A stretch of DNA of 64,000 nucleotides from an uncultured Bacteroidales bacterium (GTDB lineage Bacteria; Bacteroidota; Bacteroidia; Bacteroidales; Muribaculaceae): positions 62,001 through 126,000 of the forward strand of contig CANPDU010000002.1 of assembly GCA_947573135.1 (NCBI GenBank), given 5' to 3'. The notes under the pieces were generated by a model that was given only the letters and a program-made list of their open reading frames with translations, had not been told where the DNA came from and made no database searches. Position numbers and translations under genes: made by a program. Below are positions 45,436-52,953 of the stretch, in pieces; the first letter of the stretch is position 1, and every line of letters begins with the position of its first letter.

Positions 45436-46718
45436 TGAGTCTGCGCCCACAACATATTATTACGGTTCTATTGTGCGTTATGCTTTATCAGGCATCAGAA
45501 ATCGTTTGTGCATCAACCGTAAAGAATACTATGCCCGGCAGTTTCGACGAACGTATAAGGAGTATGCAAGTCACACTGAACGACAATCAGTTTGCACCGC
45601 CTGTTTTGACAATCGGAACGAACGACGTTCTTACGTTCAGTTTTGACCATATAGCCGACGACCGTTCATATTTCCGCTACAGACTTATACACTGTAACGC
45701 CAACTGGCAGCCTTCAGATCTTGTCGATTCCGAAATCATCAATGGTTTTAATGAAGGCATAATCGACAATTTTGCTTTTTCAAGAGGGACGACCGTTAAT
45801 TATGTCAATTATGTATTTTCGCTTCCAAATGATAATATGACTCCTCTTGTTTCAGGAAATTACCTTGTTGTAATTTACGAAGAAAGCAAGCCAGATGAGA
45901 TTTTGGGCCAATGGAGAATAATGGTAAACGAGCAAACAGCACGCATCGGACTGGATCTGAGTTCAAGAACCGATATAGACTACAACGTAGCTCACCAACA
46001 GCTGACAGTCACAGTGGACACTGAACGCGATAATGTAAGCGATCCATTCAACGACCTGACTGTCATGATACAGCAAAACGGACGACTCGATAATGAAACG
46101 TCACTGAAGCATCCGATGCGTATGTCCGGGCGAAAAGCCATTTATGAACATCAGCCTCAACTCATATTCGATGCCGGCAACGAATACCGCCGTTTTGAGA
46201 CTATATCAACAGACTATCCCGGAATGCACGTCTATGGAATAGAATATGTATACCCATATTATCATATAGCTCTTGAAACTGATTTAGCGCGCACAGGTGA
46301 AAGCTACACATACGACAGTACTCAACAGGGGAGATATAAAATCAGAGATTACGATTCAGATGAGGCCGATACTATGGCCGACTATGTCATTGTTCACTTT
46401 TCGCTGGAGTATCCGGAAATGTCTGATCATATGATTTTTATAGACGGAGATCTAACAGATCGAAAGTTCGACGAAACATCCAGAATGACATATAACAGAG
46501 CCACCGGTAAATATGAAAAGGCATTACTGTTAAAGCAAGGATCGTACAATTATCAGTACCTGATTGTTCCTCCCGGAAAGAACAGAGGTTATACAGCCGA
46601 GATAGAAGGCGATAAATATCAGACCGTCAATGAATACCTTATTAAAGTATACACCCGTCGGCCGGCAGACAGATATGACCGGCTCATAGGCGTCAGCCGA
46701 ATCGTGTCTGACCGATGA
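45429..46718 (+). CDS. DUF5103 / type IX secretion plug-like protein
   Basis: 429 residues, starting 7 bases before the ung stop (a second Met sits at 45435, as TAATG). A signal peptide (IITVLLCVMLYQASEIVCA) is followed by two beta-sandwich domains (TIGTNDVLTFSFDHIADD; SYFRYRLIHCNANWQPSDL) and a C-terminal immunoglobulin-like part (FIDGDLTDRKFDETSRM; YKVYTRRPADRYDRLIGV in part). DUF5103 members include the plug protein that closes the SprA translocon in T9SS. It is likely attached to the outer-membrane machinery. No other T9SS genes are in the window. Confidence 0.78.
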   Translation: MVMSLRPQHIITVLLCVMLYQASEIVCASTVKNTMPGSFDERIRSMQVTLNDNQFAPPVLTIGTNDVLTFSFDHIADDRSYFRYRLIHCNANWQPSDLVDSEIINGFNEGIIDNFAFSRGTTVNYVNYVFSLPNDNMTPLVSGNYLVVIYEESKPDEILGQWRIMVNEQTARIGLDLSSRTDIDYNVAHQQLTVTVDTERDNVSDPFNDLTVMIQQNGRLDNETSLKHPMRMSGRKAIYEHQPQLIFDAGNEYRRFETISTDYPGMHVYGIEYVYPYYHIALETDLARTGESYTYDSTQQGRYKIRDYDSDEADTMADYVIVHFSLEYPEMSDHMIFIDGDLTDRKFDETSRMTYNRATGKYEKALLLKQGSYNYQYLIVPPGKNRGYTAEIEGDKYQTVNEYLIKVYTRRPADRYDRLIGVSRIVSDR

Positions 46719-46731
46719 ATATCAATCAAAA

Positions 46732-47328
46732 ATGACAGAAACAGAAATAATGTTACAGATACAGGATACCCTTGTCAGCCTTGATCTTGCGGAAAGATTT
46801 TTCTGCTGTGATCTCGACAAATGTCTTGGCGAATGCTGCATCGAGGGGGATGCGGGAGCTCCGATTACCGAGTCCGAAAAGAAAAAAATTGAAGAAATAT
46901 TACCCATTATCTGGAATGACCTTCTCCCTGAAGCCAAGCGTGAAATAGAAGAACGAGGAGTAGCCTACATCGATGAAGAGGGAGATCTTGTGACCTCTAT
47001 CATTGATGGTCGGAACTGTGTTTTCACAACCTACGGTCAAGGTGGAATGTGCCAGTGTGCAATTGAAAAGGCATGCCGCGCCGGAAAAACCGATTTCTTA
47101 AAACCGGCGTCATGTCATCTATATCCAGTAAGACTAACTGAATATCAAGATTTTACCACAGTCAATTATCATCGATGGAAGATATGCAAATGCGCCGAGA
47201 TTCTTGGCCGGAGCAAAGGCATAAGGCTCTACCAGTTTCTTAAAGGACCGCTTATCAGAAGGTTTGGGCAAGCCTGGTATGACGAACTTGTGGAGGCCTG
47301 TGAGGCATATATAGATTACTGCAAATAA
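46732..47328 (+). CDS. DUF3109 Cys-rich protein
   Basis: 198 residues, cytosolic. Cys clusters are visible: FFCCDLDKCLGECC, GRNCVF, GGMCQCAIEKAC, ASCHLYPVR and WKICKCAEI. Together they form a probable metal or Fe-S site, as in DUF3109/YkgJ-like proteins. It starts 13 bases after the plug-like gene and ends 6 bases before the HipA-like gene. Function unknown; a link to metal-site assembly is only suggested by the Cys pattern. Confidence 0.85.
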   Translation: MTETEIMLQIQDTLVSLDLAERFFCCDLDKCLGECCIEGDAGAPITESEKKKIEEILPIIWNDLLPEAKREIEERGVAYIDEEGDLVTSIIDGRNCVFTTYGQGGMCQCAIEKACRAGKTDFLKPASCHLYPVRLTEYQDFTTVNYHRWKICKCAEILGRSKGIRLYQFLKGPLIRRFGQAWYDELVEACEAYIDYCK

Positions 47329-47334
47329 GCTGCA

Positions 47335-48150
47335 ATGATAAATTCAAATCAGGCAAGGACATTTTCCGTAAATCTAAGGCATCAGCAAGTGACGCGGTAT
47401 ATATGCCCTCTCAGAGAGGGTGGTTCACTCCCTGGACTCGCCGAAGCTGATGACGGCTTCAAGTATGTTGTTAAATTCCGCGGCGCGGGTCATGGTTCAA
47501 AGTCTCTTATCGCTGAACTTATCGGGGGCGAGATCGCTCGCGCTCTCGGACTTAGGGTTCCCGAGCTCGTCCTGCTTGATGTCGATGAGGATTTCGGGCG
47601 TACCGAGGGTGACGAGGAAATACAGGATCTGTTAAAGGCAAGTCAGGGTCTAAATCTCGGATTGCACTTTCTCAGCGGGGCATTGACTTTCGACAATACA
47701 GTCAATGTGACCGATGAGCTTGAAGCGTCAAAAATCGTATGGTTAGACGCATTCCTGACAAATGTCGACCGCACTGTAAAGAATACCAACATGCTCATCT
47801 GGAGCCGTGAATTATGGCTTATCGACCACGGCGCGATCTTGTATTTCCATCACTCGTGGAATAACTGGCAACAGGCTGCCAGATCACCCTTTCCGTATAT
47901 CAAAGACCATACCCTGTTAAAATACGCATCCCGAATTGACGATGCCGACCGCGAAGCCCGAAATCTGCTTTCAACCGACATCCTTGACGCAATCATAGAT
48001 GCCGTACCAGATTCGTGGTTAATCCATGACGGCAGCGATGAAACCCCTGATGAAATAAGGCGTGTATACAAAGATTTCCTTTCATTTCGTCTCTCCAACA
48101 GTCAAATTTTCGTAAACGAAATCAAAAATGCAAGACAAGCACTTATATGA
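47335..48150 (+). CDS. HipA-like Ser/Thr kinase family protein
   Basis: 271 residues. An ATP-binding lysine lies in KYVVKFRGAGHGSKSLIAEL. The catalytic loop is DAFLTNVDRTVKNTNML and the metal site LWLIDHGAILYFHH, as in compact HipA-type (HipA_2) kinases. There is no HipB-like antitoxin. Instead the 3' end overlaps the next gene by 23 bases, and that partner is a DUF3037 protein; the same pairing is familiar from other genomes. The kinase may act on a translation or regulatory target, and the partner may modulate it. Both are inference. Confidence 0.8.
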   Translation: MINSNQARTFSVNLRHQQVTRYICPLREGGSLPGLAEADDGFKYVVKFRGAGHGSKSLIAELIGGEIARALGLRVPELVLLDVDEDFGRTEGDEEIQDLLKASQGLNLGLHFLSGALTFDNTVNVTDELEASKIVWLDAFLTNVDRTVKNTNMLIWSRELWLIDHGAILYFHHSWNNWQQAARSPFPYIKDHTLLKYASRIDDADREARNLLSTDILDAIIDAVPDSWLIHDGSDETPDEIRRVYKDFLSFRLSNSQIFVNEIKNARQALI

Positions 48151-48511
48151 ATATGCAGTCGTGCGCTATGTGCCGAAGATTGAACGCGAAGAGTTCATCA
48201 ATGTCGGTCTTGTGATGATGTGCAAACGAAAACGTTGGCTTAAAATCGCCATTGAACCTAATTTCGATAAAATCAACGCACTCGGGGCGTCTCATACTCG
48301 CCAGGAACTATCTTCACAGCTTGACAGCTATCGCAAAATAGCTGGAGGGGAAAAAGACGGAGGCTCAATAGGCACACTTGACGTTACCGAACGTTTCAGA
48401 TGGCTGTCTGCCATTAAAAGCGCATGTATCCAGACTTCAAGACCTCACCCGGGATTATGCGAGGATCTTGACGTCACTTTCGACCGGCTGTTTAACGAAC
48501 TTGTCAGATAA
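48128..48511 (+). CDS. DUF3037 protein (partner of HipA-like kinase)
   Basis: 127 residues. The start MQDKHLYEYAVVRYVPKIE and the segment REEFINVGLVMMCKRKRWL are the DUF3037 signature. The gene begins 23 bases inside the kinase gene in another frame and ends with a TAATG overlap into the nuclease gene, so the three are tightly coupled. It is small, with no signal or membrane segment. Function unknown; it is probably a binding partner or regulator of the kinase. Confidence 0.85.
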   Translation: MQDKHLYEYAVVRYVPKIEREEFINVGLVMMCKRKRWLKIAIEPNFDKINALGASHTRQELSSQLDSYRKIAGGEKDGGSIGTLDVTERFRWLSAIKSACIQTSRPHPGLCEDLDVTFDRLFNELVR

Positions 48512-48879
48512 TGGCAAAGCATAATGACACCGGCAAATGGGGTGAAGATATCGCAGCCGAATATCTGGCGGCAAACGGCTATGCAATAGCTGTCCGTAAC
48601 TGGCATTGCGGACACTATGAGATTGACATTATAGCGTATAAAGGCAACCGAATTATTTTTGTCGAAGTCAAAACCAGATCCAATGATAATGAAGATCCGC
48701 TGGAAGCCGTAGACCGAAATAAGTCAATGCGATTGATAAGAGCGGCTGTAGCATACGTCAACACATTTGATATAAATCATGAAATGCAGTTTGATCTGAT
48801 CGCCATCAAAGGGACACCCGACAAATATGTCATCGAACATATACCCGACGCATTTGACACGCCTCTAAAGACTTACTGA
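48511..48879 (+). CDS. yraN: YraN/UPF0102 family nuclease-like protein
   Basis: 122 residues, the usual length. The family core GKWGEDIAAEYLAANGY ... YEIDIIAYKGNRIIFVEVKTR holds the E ... D ... E-x-K residues of a Holliday-junction-resolvase-like fold. The role in DNA processing is not settled. The stop lies 7 bases inside the converging ClC gene. Confidence 0.9.
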   Translation: MAKHNDTGKWGEDIAAEYLAANGYAIAVRNWHCGHYEIDIIAYKGNRIIFVEVKTRSNDNEDPLEAVDRNKSMRLIRAAVAYVNTFDINHEMQFDLIAIKGTPDKYVIEHIPDAFDTPLKTY

Positions 48880-50273
48880 TCTCTGAGTTCCTTTATCCGT
48901 CGTTCAAAACGTATCAGTGCTCCATAGAACTCATGCTTGCTGCTCAGTCTTACAACCGCATATGATATAACAGTCACAGTCGTAAGCGGTAATATATAAT
49001 CAAAACCGTTACACATTTCTGCTGTAAGAAACAAAGACATTAACGGTGCGCGTATGACTCCTGACATCACGCCTGCCATGCCGAGGTATGCAAAAACATG
49101 CGGCGGCAGATCATAATCTGAGAAATGGTTGACTAAAAGAGCAAACAGCAGTCCGGCTATACAGCCGGCAAAAAGTGTCGGCGCGAAATCGCCGGCAACA
49201 CCGCCGCCGCTGTTAGCTGCCGAACAGGCGAAGCACTTAAGTAGCAACACACATCCGAGTATAATAATCAACGTCATTTCGCCCGGCTGAAGACCGGCGA
49301 GAAGTGAACTTTCAAACGGCTTCTCCCAATCCATATTAATGACTTTCCCAATTATGTCATAGCCTTCGCTGAACAGACTCGGGAATACAAAAATCGTAAT
49401 TGCAAGGACTGCTCCTGAAACAATATTCTCAAGCCAGGGATTCCTGATAGAGTCATAGAACCTTCTCATTTTTCCCATAATAGCTGAATAATAAACAGAA
49501 TATAATCCGCAAAACAGACCTAACCCGACAACCCACGGCATAATGCCGGGATCGAAAGCCATATTATGAACCCACGTAAAATCAGAAGTACAGTCCGACA
49601 GCACATATGCGACGAGCGCCGCCGTAATAGATGACGTCAAAAGAGCTATAACCGAAACTGTTGTCATTGACATACCCAGCACTTCAAGCGCGAACAGCGC
49701 ACCACCTACAGGCGCCTTGAAAATCCCGGCAATACCGGCTGACGCTCCGCAACCGATCAAAATATAAAGTGTTTTCGATGAGACACCGCATATGCGACCC
49801 ACATTACTTCCTATGGCCGCTCCGGAATATGCGATCGGGCCTTCCGATCCGGCCGATCCGCCGAAACCAAGTGTTAGCGAACTCGCAATTATCGGCGCAT
49901 AAGTAAGCTTAAAATTCAACAGATATTTACGCGTTTCAAGATCATTGACAAGCTTGTCGACGCCATGAGATATCCTGTCATGCAATATATACCGCTGATA
50001 TATACCTGTAAGAAGGATACCGACTATCGGAAGCCAAAGCATCGACCAGTCAGGTCCCTCTGAAAAGCGAAGCGGACCAATCATGGAAACTACAAATTCG
50101 ACCAACCATTTTAACACCGCCGCTGCGATTCCGGCTATAATGCCTATAATGACAGAAATTACGATCAATCTCACCTTTTCCGGAGCATTACGCATAAAAC
50201 GAAGCCGGGTGGGAGTCGGAACACTCGCATCGTCTACGAACTCTCGCGATTTGGTCTGTGATGATATCTCCAT
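48873..50273 (-). CDS. ClC-family chloride channel/transporter
   Basis: 466 residues from the ATG at 50273 (MEISSQTKSREF); an ATG at 50306 is possible, and longer starts would run into the divergent gene. About ten or more membrane helices. The selectivity motifs are GFGGSAGSEGPIAY (the gating Glu kept, with Ser where GREGP has Arg), GCGASAGIAGIFKAPVGG and GGGVAGDFAPTLFAG. No CBS domains are seen. It should move chloride (or fluoride-like anions), probably with proton exchange. It converges with yraN, overlapping its 3' end by 7 bases. Confidence 0.9.
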   Translation of the reverse strand: MEISSQTKSREFVDDASVPTPTRLRFMRNAPEKVRLIVISVIIGIIAGIAAAVLKWLVEFVVSMIGPLRFSEGPDWSMLWLPIVGILLTGIYQRYILHDRISHGVDKLVNDLETRKYLLNFKLTYAPIIASSLTLGFGGSAGSEGPIAYSGAAIGSNVGRICGVSSKTLYILIGCGASAGIAGIFKAPVGGALFALEVLGMSMTTVSVIALLTSSITAALVAYVLSDCTSDFTWVHNMAFDPGIMPWVVGLGLFCGLYSVYYSAIMGKMRRFYDSIRNPWLENIVSGAVLAITIFVFPSLFSEGYDIIGKVINMDWEKPFESSLLAGLQPGEMTLIIILGCVLLLKCFACSAANSGGGVAGDFAPTLFAGCIAGLLFALLVNHFSDYDLPPHVFAYLGMAGVMSGVIRAPLMSLFLTAEMCNGFDYILPLTTVTVISYAVVRLSSKHEFYGALIRFERRIKELRDQ

Positions 50274-50323
50274 TATGCCTGCCTGATTTGTTAATACAAT
50301 AAACATGACGAAACACCATAATG

Positions 50324-50345
50324 TTTTCTTGTTTCTACAAGAAAA
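50324..50345. promoter_or_regulatory. Palindrome in the ClC/YbaK divergent region
   Basis: Perfect 8-base arms TTTTCTTG (50324-50331) and CAAGAAAA (50338-50345) lie between the two divergent starts, 15 bases before the YbaK -7 box. It may be an operator; no regulator is known. Confidence 0.35.
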
Positions 50346-50359
50346 TATATTATTATTTG

Positions 50360-50367
50360 TAACTTTG
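50360..50367 (+). promoter_or_regulatory. -7 element of the YbaK-aroC transcript
   Basis: TAACTTTG fits TAnnTTTG, 14 bases before the ATG at 50382. No TTTG box is seen at 19-21 bases upstream. Confidence 0.4.
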
Positions 50368-50381
50368 TAAAAAATATATAC

Positions 50382-50879
50382 ATGGCCAACAACTCTAAAA
50401 CAAACGCGATAAGATTGCTCGAACGCTCCGGGATAAAATTTGACGTCATTCCCTATATGGTTGACGAAAACGATCTTGCCGCTACTCATGTAGCTGAACA
50501 GCTCAACGAAAACATATCTCAGGTGTTCAAAACCCTCGTCCTGCACGGTGATCATGTAGGATATTTCGTCTGCGTTATACCCGGCGACAAAGAAGTAGAT
50601 CTCAAAAAAGCCGCACACGCCATCGGAGCAAAGAAAGTCGAGATGATTGCAATGAAGGACTTATTGCCGGTAACTGGCTATATTCGCGGTGGATGCTCTC
50701 CAATAGGAATGAAGAAAAGTTTTCCTACATTTTTTGATATCACAGCAAAGGATTTCGATTACATATACGTCAGTGCAGGCGTCAGAGGTCTGCAAATACG
50801 CGTCAATCCTTCAGATCTGATCGGCTTCGTCAGCGCAACAACAGTAGATCTGATCAAAACTAACCAGCCGCATTCATGA
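50382..50879 (+). CDS. ybaK: YbaK/EbsC-type Cys-tRNA(Pro)/aminoacyl-tRNA deacylase
   Basis: 165 residues. The family features [19 protein letters not shown], the catalytic-site lysine in [29 protein letters not shown] and [13 protein letters not shown] (each in part) are present. It hydrolyses mischarged Cys-tRNA(Pro) as a trans-editing enzyme in the cytosol. The stop overlaps the aroC start by ATGA. Confidence 0.93.
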   Translation: MANNSKTNAIRLLERSGIKFDVIPYMVDENDLAATHVAEQLNENISQVFKTLVLHGDHVGYFVCVIPGDKEVDLKKAAHAIGAKKVEMIAMKDLLPVTGYIRGGCSPIGMKKSFPTFFDITAKDFDYIYVSAGVRGLQIRVNPSDLIGFVSATTVDLIKTNQPHS

Positions 50880-51952
50880 ATACATTGGGTCATATATTCC
50901 GTCTGACCACGTTCGGCGAGAGTCATGGAACGGCCATAGGAGGCATCATCGACGGTATGCCTGCCGGTGTAGAAATCAATCTTGAGGAAGTCCAGAGACA
51001 ACTTGACCGCCGACGTCCGGGCCAGTCTGATATCGTCACCGGTCGGCAGGAAAAAGACAAAGTGGAGATTCTCTCAGGGCTGTTCGAAGGCAAAACACTT
51101 GGCTCCTCGATCGGTTTTATAATCAACAATACAGATCAGCACAGCCACGACTATGAAAGCATGAGACATTGTTTCAGACCGTCGCACGCTGATTATACAT
51201 ATCAACAGAAATACGGCATTCGCGATCATCGGGGGGGCGGACGTTCATCTGCCCGTGGCACGGCCTCGATAATCGTAGCAGGAGCATTTGCTCTTCAGCT
51301 CTTGAAAAAGCTCGGAATTTCCATTTGTGCCTATACCTCACAGATCGGGCCGATATCATTGCAGGCCGATTACCATAAGCTCAATCTCTCGACAGTCGAC
51401 TCAAATACAGTCAGATGCCCCGACACTCAGACCGCATCTTTAATGGAAAAATACATTAAAGACGTCAGGTCTGAAGGAGATACTGTCGGCGGAACAGTCA
51501 GTTGTGTTATCACCGGCACTCCGGCCGGATTAGGCGAACCCGTTTTTGGCAAACTTCAGGCAAAGCTCTCCGAAGCGATGATGAACATCAATGCCGCCAA
51601 GGGATTCGAATACGGTATGGGATTTGCCGGAGCGGCATTAAAAGGATCTGAAGCAATTGACTCATTTATAACAGACGAAGACGGAAATGTTTTCACGCAA
51701 ACCAATCACTCCGGTGGTATTCAAGGGGGAATCTCTAATGGAGAGGACATTTATTTCAGAGTTGCTTTCAAACCGGTCGCAACATTGCTTAGAGATGTCG
51801 AAACCATCAATGACCGTGGTGAGAAAACAATACTTAGAGCCAAAGGCCGACACGATCCATGCGTCGTACCACGCGCTGTCCCAATTGTAGATTCTTTAGC
51901 TGCAATGGTGATACTTGATGCTATTCTTTTGAATAAAACATCTCGTATATAA
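50876..51952 (+). CDS. aroC: Chorismate synthase
   Basis: 358 residues. The signatures [51 protein letters not shown] and [16 protein letters not shown] are present. It converts EPSP to chorismate using reduced FMN, the last common step of aromatic amino-acid synthesis. It is translationally coupled to ybaK and followed 9 bases later by a radical SAM gene. Confidence 0.97.
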   Translation: MNTLGHIFRLTTFGESHGTAIGGIIDGMPAGVEINLEEVQRQLDRRRPGQSDIVTGRQEKDKVEILSGLFEGKTLGSSIGFIINNTDQHSHDYESMRHCFRPSHADYTYQQKYGIRDHRGGGRSSARGTASIIVAGAFALQLLKKLGISICAYTSQIGPISLQADYHKLNLSTVDSNTVRCPDTQTASLMEKYIKDVRSEGDTVGGTVSCVITGTPAGLGEPVFGKLQAKLSEAMMNINAAKGFEYGMGFAGAALKGSEAIDSFITDEDGNVFTQTNHSGGIQGGISNGEDIYFRVAFKPVATLLRDVETINDRGEKTILRAKGRHDPCVVPRAVPIVDSLAAMVILDAILLNKTSRI

Positions 51953-51961
51953 ATCGGCCAG

Positions 51962-52870
51962 ATGAATAGTAACAATCCGTTCTATAAAGACTATTCCGAC
52001 TTTCTTGCCGAACACTTTGTCGGAAAAGTCCAAAAAATAACCGTCAATGCCGGCTTCACATGCCCTAACCGTGACGGCACTCTTGGAACCGGAGGATGTG
52101 CTTACTGCAACAACCGGTCGTTCTCTCCGACGACAGGCATCGGGGAACGCAACATAAAACAACAGATTGAAGACGGGAAACGTTTTTTCGACCGTAAGTA
52201 TCCTGATATGCGATATTTGGCATATTTTCAGTCCTACACTAACACCTATGGAGATCCTGACCGTCTGATCGCGCTCTATGAGGAAGCGTTGTCTGTCGAC
52301 AAAGTCATAGGTCTGATTATAGGAACCAGACCCGATTGTATGCCTGACGCGTTATTGCATAGGCTCGCCGACATTAATAAGTCTACACCTGTCATCATAG
52401 AATATGGCGCCGAAAGCAGTCATAATAACACGCTAAAGGCAGTAAACAGATGCCACGACTGGGAAACCACAGTCAATGCTGTTAACCGCACCAATCATGC
52501 CGGTATCAACGTAGGGTTACACCTTATACTCGGATTGCCGGGAGAGACTCAGGAAATGATGCTCCGGACTGTTGACCGGATATCTGCGCTGCCAATTGAC
52601 TGCGTTAAATTTCATCAGCTCCAAATCATACGCGGTACCCGTATGGCAAAAGACTATGAACAAGGGAAGACCGATATAAGAATATTTGAAATTGACGAAT
52701 ATATTGATCTCTGCGCAAAAATCATCAAACGTATACGACCTGACATCGCAATAGAACGCTTTGTCTCCCAATCGCCCTCAGATTTGCTAATCGCACCGCG
52801 CTGGGGAGTGAAAAATTATGAATTCACTCATAGGCTATTTAAGAAGCTTAAAGAGCAGCAACCATACTAA
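51962..52870 (+). CDS. TIGR01212/YhcC-type radical SAM protein
   Basis: 302 residues. The radical SAM cysteines are in CPNRDGTLGTGGCAYCNN (Cys-x11-Cys-x2-Cys), the wide spacing of the YhcC/Elp3-like group. Further family features are GTRPDCMPD, EYGAESSHNNTLKAVNR, GLPGETQEMM and KFHQLQIIRGTRMAKDY. A [4Fe-4S] cluster would cleave S-adenosylmethionine; the substrate is unknown, and tRNA or cofactor modification is guessed for the family. Confidence 0.88.
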   Translation: MNSNNPFYKDYSDFLAEHFVGKVQKITVNAGFTCPNRDGTLGTGGCAYCNNRSFSPTTGIGERNIKQQIEDGKRFFDRKYPDMRYLAYFQSYTNTYGDPDRLIALYEEALSVDKVIGLIIGTRPDCMPDALLHRLADINKSTPVIIEYGAESSHNNTLKAVNRCHDWETTVNAVNRTNHAGINVGLHLILGLPGETQEMMLRTVDRISALPIDCVKFHQLQIIRGTRMAKDYEQGKTDIRIFEIDEYIDLCAKIIKRIRPDIAIERFVSQSPSDLLIAPRWGVKNYEFTHRLFKKLKEQQPY

Positions 52871-52872
52871 TT

Positions 52873-52903
52873 TTTGCCAATAACTTAAAATGACGTAACT
52901 TTG
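52873..52903 (+). promoter_or_regulatory. Consensus promoter of the M3 peptidase gene
   Basis: TTTG (52873-52876), 19 bases, then TAACTTTG (52896-52903), an exact TTTG-N19-TAnnTTTG match, 50 bases before the ATG at 52954. Confidence 0.75.
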
Positions 52904-52953
52904 TCAACAGTTTGTAAATGACACATATCAACAACAATAATAATCCAACAGAA

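Noticed and set aside
50274-50618. Longer N-terminus of the ClC protein
   Set aside because: It would cover the divergent promoter region and the YbaK start and adds sequence unlike ClC N-termini; the ATG at 50273 fits.
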